From Warburgia ugandensis (taxonomy: Eukaryota; Streptophyta; Magnoliopsida; Canellales; Canellaceae), in contig CP141132.1 in assembly GCA_035236585.1 (NCBI GenBank), positions 63,895,880-63,959,879 of the forward strand: a stretch of 64,000 bases of DNA, written 5' to 3'. Both the position numbers and the translations under genes were made by a program. A model generated the notes under the pieces. That model had not been told where the DNA came from. It saw only the letters and a list, made by a program, of their open reading frames with translations, and did no database searches. Positions 1-16,123 of this stretch are shown one piece after another. The first letter of the stretch is position 1. Every line of letters starts with the position of its first letter.

Positions 1-3828
<3,828 letters not shown>

Positions 3829-4620
3829 TGCTTCCTTCCTATTAGAAATTTTGTCCTCTAAATGTTTAATGTAATTTGAAGAAGAACTCTAGAAGCCTCT
3901 TAATCATCTTACTGTCCACCTCCCAAGTGGCCTCTTCAATTCCATGGTGTTGCCTTAAGAGTTTGAGTAATGGAACAATCTTATTTCTCATTTTCCTCTC
4001 CTTCCAATCTAAAATTTGTATAGCCTTGACTTCAAAAGTTAGATCATGTTGGAAATTAGTTGGTACCTGCTCAAGCACATGTGAGAAATTTGGAATGTAT
4101 TTCTGTGACAATGATATAGAAATATATTGTGATACAATGGCAAAGCTAACTTGTATGCTACTCTACCCTCTCCAGGATCTTAAAAGGACCCACAAATTCG
4201 AGCTCAGCTTTGCCTTCATACCAAATCTCATGACTCCTTTTGTTGGCAAGACCATAAAAAATACTTGATCCTTAACTTCAAATTTCAAATCCATACTCCT
4301 TTTGTCTATGTAGCTCTTTTGTCGACTGTGTATTGCTAAGAGTCATTTCCTAACGAGTTAAATGTTGTCTACACATTGTTCTACCAACTCGAAATTTACA
4401 AATTGTTGCTCTCGCTCATCATTCCAACAAATCAGTGTACAACAAGATTTCTCATACATTGCTTTGTAAGGCACCATGCCAATGCTAGCATTGTAGTTGT
4501 TATTGTAGGGAAAGCCACAAAGGCCTTTCGTCAAGGACTTTTCATATTAGTCATGCATAGAGCTTAATGTAGTCTAGATGTTTGACATGACAATATACCT
4601 ATTTGCACACAGTACCTCCA
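3829..4620 (-). mobile_element. Ty3/gypsy fossil: integrase C-terminus and chromodomain
   Basis: Minus-strand translation gives the end of a chromovirus integrase. From right to left there is the stretch with YNNNYNASIGMVPYKAMY, then the segment before the chromodomain (QKSYIDKRSMDLKFEV), then a chromodomain-like end at 4,111-3,866 with QILDWKERKMRNK and EEATWEVDSKM. The same order is seen in the better kept element at 41-45 kb. This copy is broken in several places and lacks the rest of pol, so it is an old partial fossil. Flanking LTRs are not certain. Confidence 0.8.
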
Positions 4621-5023
4621 TTAAATTCATGAACCATCTTTTATGCATGTGACTTTACATAATTCCCCTAGGTCATATAATAGGGATCAATTTTTTCCAT
4701 GTGGAGTTGCTGCATAACACCTTCTAACCCCATAACCAAGCATAAAGCTCATTCTTTAGATATTAAGTTCTTATGACATATTCTCTAGGTGGTGACTCCA
4801 CATTTTTTGAAGAGGAGAGGTATTCCTCCTATACGTATTTGTAGCAATTGCTACATGGCTGATATAAAACCAAAAGAGGCCTGTGGCTATGAGAGATCCC
4901 TTTCTGTTTCGGGTGCCCATAAAAGCCAAAGAGGTTTGTAACTAATGGAACTCTCACACAAGTTATGCATGAACAACAATGCCCTCTATGTGTTCAATTT
5001 ATCATGTCACATTCATAGTTTGC
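4621..5023. other. No recognisable gene
   Basis: About 400 bp between the gypsy relic and the LINE. Only short frames without recognisable similarity are present. It is probably more decayed element sequence. Confidence 0.5.
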
Positions 5024-5036
5024 ATATCATGTCTTT
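5024..5036. repeat. LINE target-site duplication, left copy
   Basis: ATATCATGTCTTT occurs here and again at 8,768-8,780, exactly outside the two ends of the LINE. A perfect 13-base match at both ends fits target-primed reverse transcription. Confidence 0.9.
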
Positions 5037-5351
5037 CATCATCATCAAGACCTTATCCCAATTAGGGTTCGGCCACATGAATCTTATTCCTCCATTCCAC
5101 TCTATTAAATACCATGTCTTCATTTAGTCCAAAGTTTTTAAATCTTTCCTCACCACTTCTATCCACGTTCTTTTGGGCCTTCCCCTTGCCCTTTTAAAAC
5201 TTTCTACTTGTATTGCCTCACTTCTTCTAACCGGTGCCGTTGTTGGACTCCTTTGAACATGTCCAAACCATCTAAGTCTAGTCTCCATCATCTTATTACC
5301 TATTGGCGCTATCCCTAAATTTTGTCGAATATTTTCATTTCGAATTCTATC

Positions 5352-7036
5352 TTATCTTGTCTTACCACTCATCCATCTCAACATCCTCATTTCTGTGATG
5401 CTCATCCTATGAGTATGATTTTCCTTAACTGCCCAACATTTTGATCCATAGAGCATGGCTAGCCTTATAGCCATCCTAAAGAATTTTCCTTTTAATTTGA
5501 GTGGCACCCGTCGATCACACAAAACCCCAAATGCACATCTCCATTTGTTCCAACCCGCTTGGATTCTCTGGGTAACCTCCCTCTCAATCTCTCCACTCTT
5601 ATGGATCAATGATCCTAAGCCTCAAAAGTGGTCTCTCATGGGGACCTCTTGGTTATCAATCTTGACTGGTGTTCTACTCCTACTTTCCTTGCCAAAATTA
5701 CATTCCATATATTCTGTCTTAGTTCGACTAATTTTGAATCCTCCATATTCTAATGCTTCTCTCCATAATTCTAGCTTTATGTTTACACCCCCCCTTGTCT
5801 CATCAAGTAAGACTATATCATCTGCAAATAACATGCACTACGGAATCTCCTCGTGAAGATGTTTTGTTAACTCTTCCATAACCAATGTGAAAAGGTTTGG
5901 ACTCAATGCCGATCCTTGGTGCAATCCTATAGTGACAGGAAAATCACCAGTCACACCACTAGTGGTCTTAACATTTGTTACCGCTCCCTCATACATATCT
6001 TTAATTATGTCTATATATCCTTGTGAAACCTCTTTACCACCCAACACTCTCCATATTAACTCTCTAGGGACTCTATCATAGGCTTTCTCTAAATCGATAC
6101 AAACCATGTGGTGGTCTTTCCTCCTCTCCCTATATTTCTCTACATATTGTCTTAGTAAGAAAATAGCCTCCATGGTAGACCTCCCAGGCACGAAACCAAA
6201 CTGATTCTCCGTTACACTTGTTTCATGTCGTAGCCTCTTCTTAATCACTCTTTCATAAAGTTTCATAGTGTGGCTCATAAGTTTGATCCCTCGATAATTA
6301 GTATAGCTCTGTATGTCTCCTTTATTCTTATAGATTGGTACAATAGAGCTTTTCCTCCACTCATCAGGCATTTTCTTTGATTTTATAATCTTGTTAAATA
6401 ACTTGGTATACCATCAAGCCCCATGGCCTTTCTTGATTTCATCTTTTTCAAGGCCTCTTTTACTTCAGGTATTCTAATCCTACGTTCATACCTATAATAT
6501 CCAATGTTATTTTGATTTATAGTATTTTCAATCCCTATATTCTCAAGGCCATTGTCATTTAACAATTTTTGAAAGTATGTTTCCCACCTTTGTTTGATCT
6601 CATTATCTTTGACTAATACCCTTTGATCATCACTTCCAATACACCTAACATGATCTAAGTCCTTACCCTTTTGTTCTCTTACTTTTGCAAGTTTAAGCAC
6701 ATCTTTCTGACCTTCTCTTGTTCCTAGTCTATTGTAGAGCTCATCATATGCTTTAAGTTTAGCCTCACATACTATTCTCTTAGCAATGTTTTTAGTATTC
6801 TTATATTGTTCATAGTTTTCATTATTTCTAATCTTCTGCCATGCTTTAAAACGCATCCGTTTTTCTTTAATAACTTTTTGAACTGTTTCACTGAACCACC
6901 ATGTTTCCTTTGCTAATAACCTTTTACCTTTAGATACTCCTAAGACATCTTTTGCCACTTTCTTAATGCACTCAGCCATATTAGTCCACATAGTATTTAC
7001 TTCTATTTCATAGTTCCACTTTCCTTCTACCATCAA
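5352..7036 (-). pseudogene. LINE reverse transcriptase region
   Basis: This part copies element RNA into DNA at the nicked target. Visible RT motifs in order are YKNKGDIQSYTNYRGIKL, QFGFVPGRSTMEAIF, motif A CIDLEKAYDRVP, motif B GLHQGSALSPNLF and the catalytic MLFADDIVLLDE (near 5,834-5,800). The downstream LGSLIHKSGEIEREVTQRI and MLYGSKCWAVKE stretches are typical of plant RTE LINEs. The frame changes near 6,380, where some residues after GLDGIPS appear to be missing. In-frame stops lie at about 5,839 (before CMLFADD, at a usual Trp codon), 5,623 (TGA where the second LINE copy has CGA) and 5,352. The copy cannot make a full protein. Confidence 0.92.
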
Positions 7037-7123
7037 CTTATTTTTGAAGGAGGTTATTTTCTCTCCTTTTAAGTTCCACCACTTAGTTTTTGGATGTGTA
7101 TTAAGGTCAGTTCTTTTACTTCA

Positions 7124-7587
7124 TCTTTTGATATGGATATCCATAACCATTAACCTATGCTGTGAGGTCAAACTCTCACCAGGTATCACCTTACAATCCT
7201 TACATGTAGATTGTTCATTATTCCTAAGTAGAAAAAAGTCTACTTGGCTTTTATGAAGTCCACTTTTAAAGGTTATTAAATGTTCATTCCTCTTCTTAAA
7301 GAGTGTATTTCCAATGGACAGGTTATATGACAAAGAAAAATCGAGGATATTCTCCTCTTTTGATATGGATATCCATAACCATTAACCTATGTTGTGAGGT
7401 CAAACTCTCACCAGGTATCACCTTACAATCCTTACATGTAGATTGTTCATTATTCCTAAGTAGAAAAAAGTCTATTTGGCTTTTATGAAGTCCACTTTTA
7501 AAGGTTATTAGATGTTCATTCCTCTTCTTAAAGAGTGTATTTCCAATGGATAGGTTATATGACAAAGAAAAATCGAGGATATTCTCC
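7124..7587. repeat. 232-bp direct tandem duplication in the LINE
   Basis: Units 7,124-7,355 and 7,356-7,587 match except for four transitions, counted by eye. Because 232 is not a multiple of three, the duplication shifts the LINE frame after the endonuclease. It encodes the last part of the endonuclease twice. The high similarity suggests it formed after, or not long before, the element became inactive. Confidence 0.93.
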
Positions 7588-8159
7588 CCCATCTCATTTC
7601 GTTCACCTATACTATATCCTCTGTGTGTTCTGTCATATCCTTCCTTATCTTTTCCTACATGGCCATTTAAATCTGCACCTATAAATATCCCCTCAGTGTT
7701 GAAATTTTGTTGCATGACTCCCTTCATATCTTCCCAAAACTGTTTCTTGATTATCTCTTGTAACCCTACTTGTGGTGCATATGCACTTATAACATTTATA
7801 ATCTGCTCTTCTAGAATAATTTTTATTATTATAATTCTATCGCTGATTCTTTTAACATCCACAACTTTATCCTTTAATTCCTTATCCACTATTATTCCTA
7901 CACCATTTATGTTATTTTTCTTTCCTATATACCATAATTTATGCCCATCTATTTCTCTTGCTTTAGCCCCTTTCCACTTGGTTTCTTGGATACAAGCGAT
8001 GTTGACTCTCCTACGTTTCATCACGTCTACTAACTCCAAACTCTTGCCAATTAGTGTCCCTATATTCCATGTGGAGATACGAATCTTATGTTCTAGTGAT
8101 ACCCTATTTACTATTGCCTTTCTCGACCTCCATGGTATGAACCCATGTCTACTTTTCAC
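7323..8159 (-). pseudogene. LINE AP-type endonuclease domain
   Basis: A 278-residue open stretch holds the exonuclease-endonuclease-phosphatase fold that nicks target DNA. Expected catalytic and structural residues are seen: Asn32 in STWNIGT, Glu59 in IQETKW, Tyr127 in SAYAPQ, Asp163 and Asn165 in GADLNGHVG, Asp230 in SQIDFF, and His257 in TSQHRLM. The first codon of the stretch is GTG and no good ATG is near. An in-frame TAG lies just upstream within a repeat unit, so the original start was probably further upstream. After the His motif the frame runs into a second copy of the same 232 bp and is lost. Confidence 0.92.
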
Positions 8160-8415
8160 TGCACTTGGGTTCTAATGCAACGCGTCGCTTCTGAGGGGAC
8201 GCTCTAGTAGCTCTTGCACATTTTTACTACACCCGGGGTCCGATGTAGCTCGTCGCTTCTGGTAGAACGCCCTAGTAGCCCTTGCCTATTTTTCACTGCA
8301 CCTGGGATCCGATGCAGCACATCGCTTTTGGGAGAATGCCTTAGCAGCCCTTGCCTATTTTTCACCACACCCAAGATTCAATGCAACGCTTCGCTTATGG
8401 GGAACGCCCTAGCTT
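8153..8415 (-). repeat. Four 69-bp tandem units ahead of the LINE endonuclease
   Basis: Units begin near 8,153, 8,221, 8,289 and 8,358, with spacings of 68, 68 and 69. Read on the minus strand in the endonuclease frame, each unit encodes about 23 residues of the form VKNRQGLLGRSxRSDALHR followed by xPGA, with similarity at the residue level between units. Stops occur in some units. A fifth, partial unit may run to about 8,440. These are either N-terminal protein repeats or promoter-type leader monomers whose length happens to be a whole number of codons. Confidence 0.8.
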
Positions 8416-8449
8416 GAGGGAATGTCTATTTTCGATTCATGTCATATTT

Positions 8450-8727
8450 GGGTTGCCATTTTTTTTTTTAAAAGTTGAAGATGATTTTTATTTCTTCCTT
8501 ACAAACTAATATACATTCATTTGCAAGCAAAAAAGAAATAACAAAACCATCTTCAACTTCACCCTTGTCGGCTGGTGACCTGACGCAAGGGTTGCCATAT
8601 TTTAAGAAGAGGGAGATGATTTTCATTTCTTCCTCACAAACTAATATACAAATGCATATTCATTTGTAAGAAAGAAATAACAAAATCATCTTCAACCTCT
8701 CCCCTGCCGGCTGGCACCTGACGCAGG
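8450..8727 (-). repeat. Two 139-bp units with internal inverted repeat, LINE leader
   Basis: Units 8,450-8,588 and 8,589-8,727 both run from GGGTTGCCAT to CTGACGCA. Within each, GAAGATGATTTT..ATTTCTT near the left is mirrored by AAGAAATAACAAAA..ATCTTC near the right, so each unit could fold into an imperfect hairpin. The GCCGGCTGGCACCTGACGCA end (plus strand) resembles the GC-rich leader of plant RTE LINEs. No protein is predicted. Confidence 0.8.
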
Positions 8728-8767
8728 ACCCTCCTTTTTCATTCGGGCTTGGGACCATCACAAACTA

Positions 8768-8780
8768 ATATCATGTCTTT
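8768..8780. repeat. LINE target-site duplication, right copy
   Basis: Second copy of ATATCATGTCTTT, immediately outside the 5' end of the minus-strand LINE. Confidence 0.9.
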
Positions 8781-10679
<1,899 letters not shown>

Positions 10680-10757
10680 AAAAGGGAAAAAAAAAAAAAA
10701 AAAAAGTTTCAACATTCACAAAAAAGCATACACGCAGCAAGAGAGAGAGAGAGAGAG
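10680..10757. repeat. Poly(A) run and short (GA)n
   Basis: An A-rich run (about 10,680-10,705) followed by GAGAGA (10,741-10,757). It lies 3' of the RING-H2 gene on that gene's strand and might be in or near its 3' flank. It has no other visible role. Confidence 0.7.
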
Positions 10758-11022
10758 TGGCTGCTTAATATTGCATTATCCAATCTAAAGTCAACTCGAG
10801 AACGAGAGAGATGTGTAGAAAAAAGGAACAAAGATGCGTATTACATTTTCCATATCTAAAATCAACTCTGCTAGGATCAGGATAAACTAAAAGCTAAACC
10901 CAACAAACTACAGGGAAAATCTGATCTGCATCCCTACCACGGATACTAACAATATGAATGCCTGAGTATTAAGTGGCCACAGTTCCATTTCCTACTGTTC
11001 ACAAAGCCTGAACTTTGTGCTA

Positions 11023-11319
11023 CTATTCCGACCGGATCAAAGACCGGCACAGCGGACATGAGTCATCCAACTCCAGCCATGTGTATATACACTTGGAGTG
11101 GTACACATGGTTGCAAGGCGTCTGCTTCCCATTCTCCATATTCTCCATGCACACCATACACGCCTCCGCCGTAGAAACTGTTCGCATGTTGGAAACTAAC
11201 GATTCGGCCGATGGAATCTTGCCGGCAGCCTCAACCGTTGTCAGAACCAAATCGAGATCAAAGCATAGATCCACCGGGCATGTCGAGGACATGTCGTCAA
11301 ATTCCAGGAATGTAGTCAT
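11023..11319 (-). CDS. Small RING-H2 zinc finger protein, likely E3 ubiquitin ligase
   Basis: A 98-residue intronless frame ends in a complete RING-H2 domain. The zinc ligands are Cys54, Cys57, Cys69, His71, His74, Cys77, Cys88 and Cys91 (C3H2C3 order), with the usual Trp81 after the sixth ligand (CIYTWLELDDSCPLC). Such domains bind an E2 enzyme and pass ubiquitin to a target. The N-terminal 50 residues have no signal peptide, membrane segment or named domain, so the substrate is unknown. The ATG at 11,319 gives the whole domain and lies about 55 bases below a TATA box on the same strand. It is the only frame in the window that is intact, has all family residues and is not part of a mobile element. 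The opposite strand is also open by chance. E3 activity is inferred from the domain. Confidence 0.85.
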   Translation of the reverse strand: MTTFLEFDDMSSTCPVDLCFDLDLVLTTVEAAGKIPSAESLVSNMRTVSTAEACMVCMENMENGKQTPCNHVYHSKCIYTWLELDDSCPLCRSLIRSE

Positions 11320-11373
11320 GTGTTTGAGTAAGAAACAAGATGGAAACGCAAGGGAAAATAAATAAGTTCGTGG

Positions 11374-11383
11374 CCTTATATAG
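11374..11383 (-). promoter_or_regulatory. TATA box of the RING-H2 gene
   Basis: On the minus strand the sequence reads CTATATAAGG, a close match to the plant TATA consensus. Transcription would begin about 30 bases further, near 11,350, leaving a leader of about 30 bases before the ATG at 11,319. The compact spacing supports the chosen start codon. Confidence 0.65.
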
Positions 11384-12389
11384 GGAAGGGAGAGGAGGCG
11401 AGTGGGAGTACAATATAAGTGATCATCTGCATTACCAAAATAACCCTAATCCTTGTGTGTTTGCTGCACAATTGTAGCCTTGCAGTTTTGACACGTAAGG
11501 TTGCTTTTATTCCGAGGCTCAAACACACTTAATATATGAGGGCGGTTTCGTCATGCACGTAGAAGTTGCGTGGCTATGAAAGTGGGAGCTTTAGACTTGG
11601 AATTTTGGGAAGAAGCTAATAAATTTTGGTCAGAGAAGGCAACCTTTACCTGGTGTTTTCCACAGCGACACTTTTCGCCCTGCGAGGATAAGAAAAGGAT
11701 ATCCTCTTGTCCTTTAAGGCGTTTACTTTAGTCATTTGTGTTCTAAATCTTCCAAGGGCCAACCACAAATGTCTTTGTAATCAAGGGTTGGTCATTATCA
11801 AAGTTGCGTATAGCACGAAAAACCATTCGATGCAACATAGGCTATTCACACGAGAGAAGAGTATCAATCCTTTCTTTTTTTCTCTCTTTATCGAGGGGAA
11901 AGAGAAGCAGGGCCTTACGGAGAAAGCAGGGAGGGGAAATTAAGCTTGGGCCTAACTTTACTGATAGGACCCATAAGGGAACGGAGCAATTGAGAGGTTT
12001 CGTAACGTTCAGCCAAAGGACAGCACTTCTGTAGGTAGTATATTATATCGTCTCCTCCCCGCCGCATAGAAGAGCTTAGCTTCTGCGAAGATTGCAGAAA
12101 ATAAATTGAAAACCAATCCCCATAATGCATGAGAGATTAGGACATGTGATAGTAACCATTATGACAATAACGATGATTCTGTTTCCTGTTTTTGATGTTT
12201 CAGACCCTTTTCAATGGCTCTATTTGCCAGCATCCATTAATTTGGAGCTTAATTTAAAAATTATAGTTCAACGCGATCGTTCTTTGCAGCAGATAAGGAG
12301 ATTCAAAAAAAAAAAAAAAAAAAGATTGATATGATCCTCGTCATAATTTGTATTGGATTTCCAAATTTGTTAATAGAAGGTCACGCATG

Positions 12390-12392
<3 letters not shown>
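11384..12392. other. Upstream flank of the RING-H2 gene
   Basis: About 1 kb without a supportable gene. It is less AT-rich than its surroundings and has no clear element signature, so it may be native promoter DNA. A GACACGTAAG word near 11,490 contains an ACGT core of the kind bound by bZIP factors, but one such word is weak evidence. Confidence 0.4.

Positions 12393-12461
<69 letters not shown>
12393..12461. repeat. (GA)n microsatellite, about 69 bp
   Basis: An uninterrupted GA run directly before the truncated start of the gypsy fossil. Frames through it read Arg-Glu repeats and are artefacts. Confidence 0.97.
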
Positions 12462-12465
<4 letters not shown>

Positions 12466-13161
12466 AGAAAAACCTATGAATTGGATTCATTAAATTTTTT
12501 AGTACAAAAATCACTCTAAGTTTGAAGCTTAAAAGATGGAACTTTTAAATGGATAGAAGAAACACAATGAAGCTTTGAGCTCATCAAGCAAAAGATAATA
12601 AATGCCTCTGTACTTTCCTAACTTTAATTGTCATTTTGAAGTTTAGTGTGATGCTTCCAATGTTGAGATTGGTGCAATTTGCAGCCAAAAAGGAATGCTA
12701 GCTGCCTTCTTTGGCCAGACGCTTAAGGATTCATGCTACAACTACTGCACCTATGACAAAGAGTTCTACTCTATTGTTTGGGCATTGGAACACTGGAACC
12801 AATACTTGTTACTATAATCTTTCGTGCTATTTTCATATTCTGAAGCTTTGAGGTTTCTTCAAAGTTAACAGAAACTCAGTAGGAGACATGTTGTATGGGT
12901 TGAATTCAACCTTCAGCTCTCAAAAAATGTGGTTGCTGATGCCTTCAGCTCTCAAAGTTGTTCATTTTGAAATATTTAAAGAGTTATATGTGAGTGATCC
13001 CTACTATGGCCGAATTCTAGAGAATTGTAAGCATGCTTCTTCTCATTGTTTTCTTGAGCAAGATAATTTTCTGTTTAAGGGTAATCTCCTAGTATTATTC
13101 CCTAGTGCTCCCTTAGAGAAGTGATTATATATGAAGCACATTATAGAGGCCTTGTAGGACA

Positions 13162-13166
13162 CCTTG
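13162..13166. repeat. Target duplication CCTTG, left
   Basis: CCTTG precedes the left LTR (TGTGATGACC) and recurs at 23,026-23,030 after the right LTR (GTTACA). Five bases is the usual size for Ty3/gypsy integration. Confidence 0.88.
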
Positions 13167-13769
13167 TGTGATGACCCGAGTTTTCAAATGAAATTTTAAA
13201 TGCAAACTAATTTCTAATGAAGGATCGATCCAACTTGAAATAATTTTTGTAAAATAGTGCAATGCAATGGAAAATCTTTTCTTTCAAATTTACTTTGAAA
13301 AACCCTGACTGTCATTTTTCTTCTATCAAAAACAAGGATTCTTAGTGAAATGAGCGCTCATTTCTACAAAAAATCTGGCAGATTTTCCTATGTTTTTCGG
13401 ACATATGGCATTTAACGCATGTCATTGCGAAGGACCTGATAAACATTGTTGACAATTTTAAAATATAATAGGAGACTCTCTCTCCTTCTCATACATCTAA
13501 CAAAACAAAGATAGTTTACCTCAACACAACACATCCAGAACCTCCACAGCACAACCTAGTCACATAAATCTTCCAAATTCTCATAATTACATACAATGTA
13601 GTCTCTTTCTCATTTGTAATATGATAACTTCAATTCAAAGACCAATTCTTACCTATCCTCTTCTAAAACTTCCGTTGGCACGCTCCTTTCAATAAGTAGC
13701 TCCTATTCCTTGGGTGTCCTTTGTTCTGCGATATTGTGAACATGTCAAACCTGCTACTATTATCTATAT

Positions 13770-13801
13770 CTGAGGCATTGCAAACCACAGCAATGCCTCA
13801 G
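13770..13801. repeat. Perfect 12-bp inverted repeat in the LTR
   Basis: CTGAGGCATTGC, an 8-base AAACCACA loop, then GCAATGCCTCAG. The same arms occur with one base fewer at each side in the right LTR of the chromovirus at 46,179-46,204, followed in both by a CAAGC..GCTTG-like stretch. Conservation in two families suggests a structural or regulatory role in the LTR RNA or DNA. Confidence 0.85.
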
Positions 13802-14244
13802 CAAGCAATCGTTTGTGTAGGTGGAATAAGACGCAATGTTTTATATAAACAAAAATCATGATAATTATATATATATATATCGATTTAGCCATGCTGAATC
13901 ATGCAAACAACAATTCAATTATCATTTCACTTGAAATTATTCAACATTTATCAGAATCATGAATTCATGCCAAAATAGAAGGAATACCAATGCATCAGTA
14001 CGAAACACGTTCTTTGAAAAGCAAAGTATGCAATCACATGTCAAACTTATAAGTCATTTACATTTCCTGATACCAATCTTCGCTCTTACAAGCCATTTCA
14101 CATATCAAATACTAACGCATTGTTGTGTGTATCAAGTACACAGCAAACAATATTATCCACTTTGGTGCAGTGAGTCGGTGCAGTGGGTTAAACCCAAAGA
14201 CACACTAGACCAAAGACACACCTCAAGACTTTGCTCCTCAGAGA

Positions 14245-14580
14245 CCAGTACCTCGTCCAGCCCAAAGGTCCGCCCATATCATAACGACTCCATGGCCCAC
14301 CCACATCATAACAACCTCTCAAAATGCGTCAAACTCTCCAAACAATGGGGTTCAGGGACCGATAGCTCATCCAACCAAGAACCGGTAGCTCATCCAGCCC
14401 AAAGGCCCTCCCACATCATAAATGACTTCATAGCCCGCTCACATCATAATGACCACTCACAACATGTCAAACTCCTCAAACAATGGGACTAAACCCCAGG
14501 GACCGGTACCTCATCTAGCCCGAAGGCCGGCCATCATAATGACTCCATGGCCCGCTCACATCATAACGACCCCTTTCACT
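14245..14580. repeat. LTR-internal tandem repeats, about 110-145 bp
   Basis: Three units share the words CCGGTAGCTCATCCAGCC, CACATCATAACGACC and AAACAATGGGG. The matching block in the other LTR lies at about 20,830-21,190 with its own unit variants. Open frames across it are by-products of the repeat. Confidence 0.75.
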
Positions 14581-16042
14581 CTTACAACTAACTCACAATT
14601 TTCTGGTATCAGTCTTATATTTTCTCACATAATTCACAATAATGTATAGCTTTTGCATGAACAGTTTAATCATGGTTAAATTTTATCATGCACATTCATC
14701 TTGCCTTTCATATAAATTGAAAAGATGTGTTTCAATGCTCAAATTTCATATACAAATACGAATATAGTAAAAATATTAACAATCTCAATTCCACCTACCT
14801 CAAATGGAGATCTTTAGGTTCTTTGAAGCAAATAGCATATGCACTCCCGATCAATCACACCTCCACAACAATACAAACACTCATTTAGATATACAATTCT
14901 AGGACTTTTCTTAGCTTTTCTAGTATGAAAGCTCCCTCTATATTAGTCCCTAACACTAGTCATCACAAGGTGAAATGACAGTACTTATTTCTATGCTAAG
15001 AGTGTTTCATTAACTATTGGTTGATCGCTAGATAACTAGTTGAATGACAAGTAATTACAAGATTTTCTACTCCACGCCATTGGCCCTCGATTGGCTACCC
15101 ACCACTTTTCTTAAGTGACTGCAAGTCACTTTCACTGTTTAGTAGTCTTAACCTTTGATTCTTACCCAGATCAACTCTTGGTTTGGAGCTGGGTGTTATT
15201 TCCCATGCTATAGTCTTCAATACAGCCTATAATTGTATTCTTAAATCAGGCTGATATAATGAGCATCATGAACAGTTCATATCACTCAATTCTTTCTATT
15301 AGTTCATCCAAATTCCATACTTTATATCACATCTAAGCTAATTCACGGTTCAGGAATCCACCCCTGACCTCTAATCATTGATCCGACATTACAAGGTATC
15401 TGTTTAAATAGTGGCAGATCGGACGACCTATATCATTCCATCTATTTCACTTCAATTTCATATAATTCTAGCCATCCTATCATTTTTTATGAAGAAGAAC
15501 TCATCTGTGGTGTTTGATGGTCAATCAAACATCACGAAGTTACTACGTGAACAATACCCGATTAGACGGTTGAGCTTGTCTGATCGATTTTTAGCCTAAA
15601 TCTAACCTTTTTTGTGTGATCCGAGCTACACCATGCCGTAAATTACCTATCCCTAAGCTTTGATTTAAAAATAGAGGGCTAGATCATCCCTAAACTTAGA
15701 TCACGTGTAAAATTGTATGAATTTATCCAAAAATCAAAATTCACCAATTGGGTTTTGTAGATCTCACCTTCTAAATGCATTTTCGTGCATTTTCCACCAT
15801 TTGATGGGTTGGATTGGCTCAGATCCGTCACGAAACCTCCAATCATAGCCGTGCGACGTTCCCCTCTTCAATCAACAGTCGAGATCACGTTGGATTCCCC
15901 AATAAACTTGGGGATTTTGTTCATCTCATCGCACTAAACAAAATGGCTGGTCGATCATCGATCCGAGCCAGCGTCGTCTCCGGTGACGGCCTGAAACTCT
16001 AGTGACCTAGGAAAACCCTTGTTTTCCCTTCCACGCATACAC

Positions 16043-16045
<3 letters not shown>

Positions 16046-16121
<76 letters not shown>
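16046..16121. repeat. (CT)n microsatellite inside the left LTR
   Basis: About 76 bp of CT. The matching place in the right LTR (22,651-22,664) has only about six units, so array length changed after the two LTRs were made as copies. Confidence 0.95.

Positions 16122-16123
<2 letters not shown>

Larger units (their letters stand above)
5037..8767 (-). mobile_element. RTE-clade LINE, full length but inactivated
   Basis: The element is read on the minus strand. Its 5' end is near 8,767 (TGGTCCCAAGCCCGAATG begins the leader). The leader and a repeat array follow, then an apurinic-type endonuclease (8,159-7,356), a linker, a reverse transcriptase (about 6,480-5,622) and a C-terminal region. It ends in a short (ATG)n tail at about 5,045-5,037. 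Perfect 13-bp duplications flank it, so it inserted with its 5' end, which is uncommon for LINEs. The single reading frame is interrupted by a 232-bp duplication, a frame change near 6,380 and several stops. A second copy starts near 63,715 on the plus strand. Confidence 0.93.

Noticed and set aside
5455-5856. 133-codon plus-strand frame, and others within 5.0-8.2 kb on plus
   Set aside because: Antisense of the LINE reverse transcriptase and endonuclease.
11015-11365. 116-codon plus-strand frame
   Set aside because: It lies opposite the RING-H2 gene. The minus strand has the complete zinc-ligand set and a TATA box; the plus frame has no motif.
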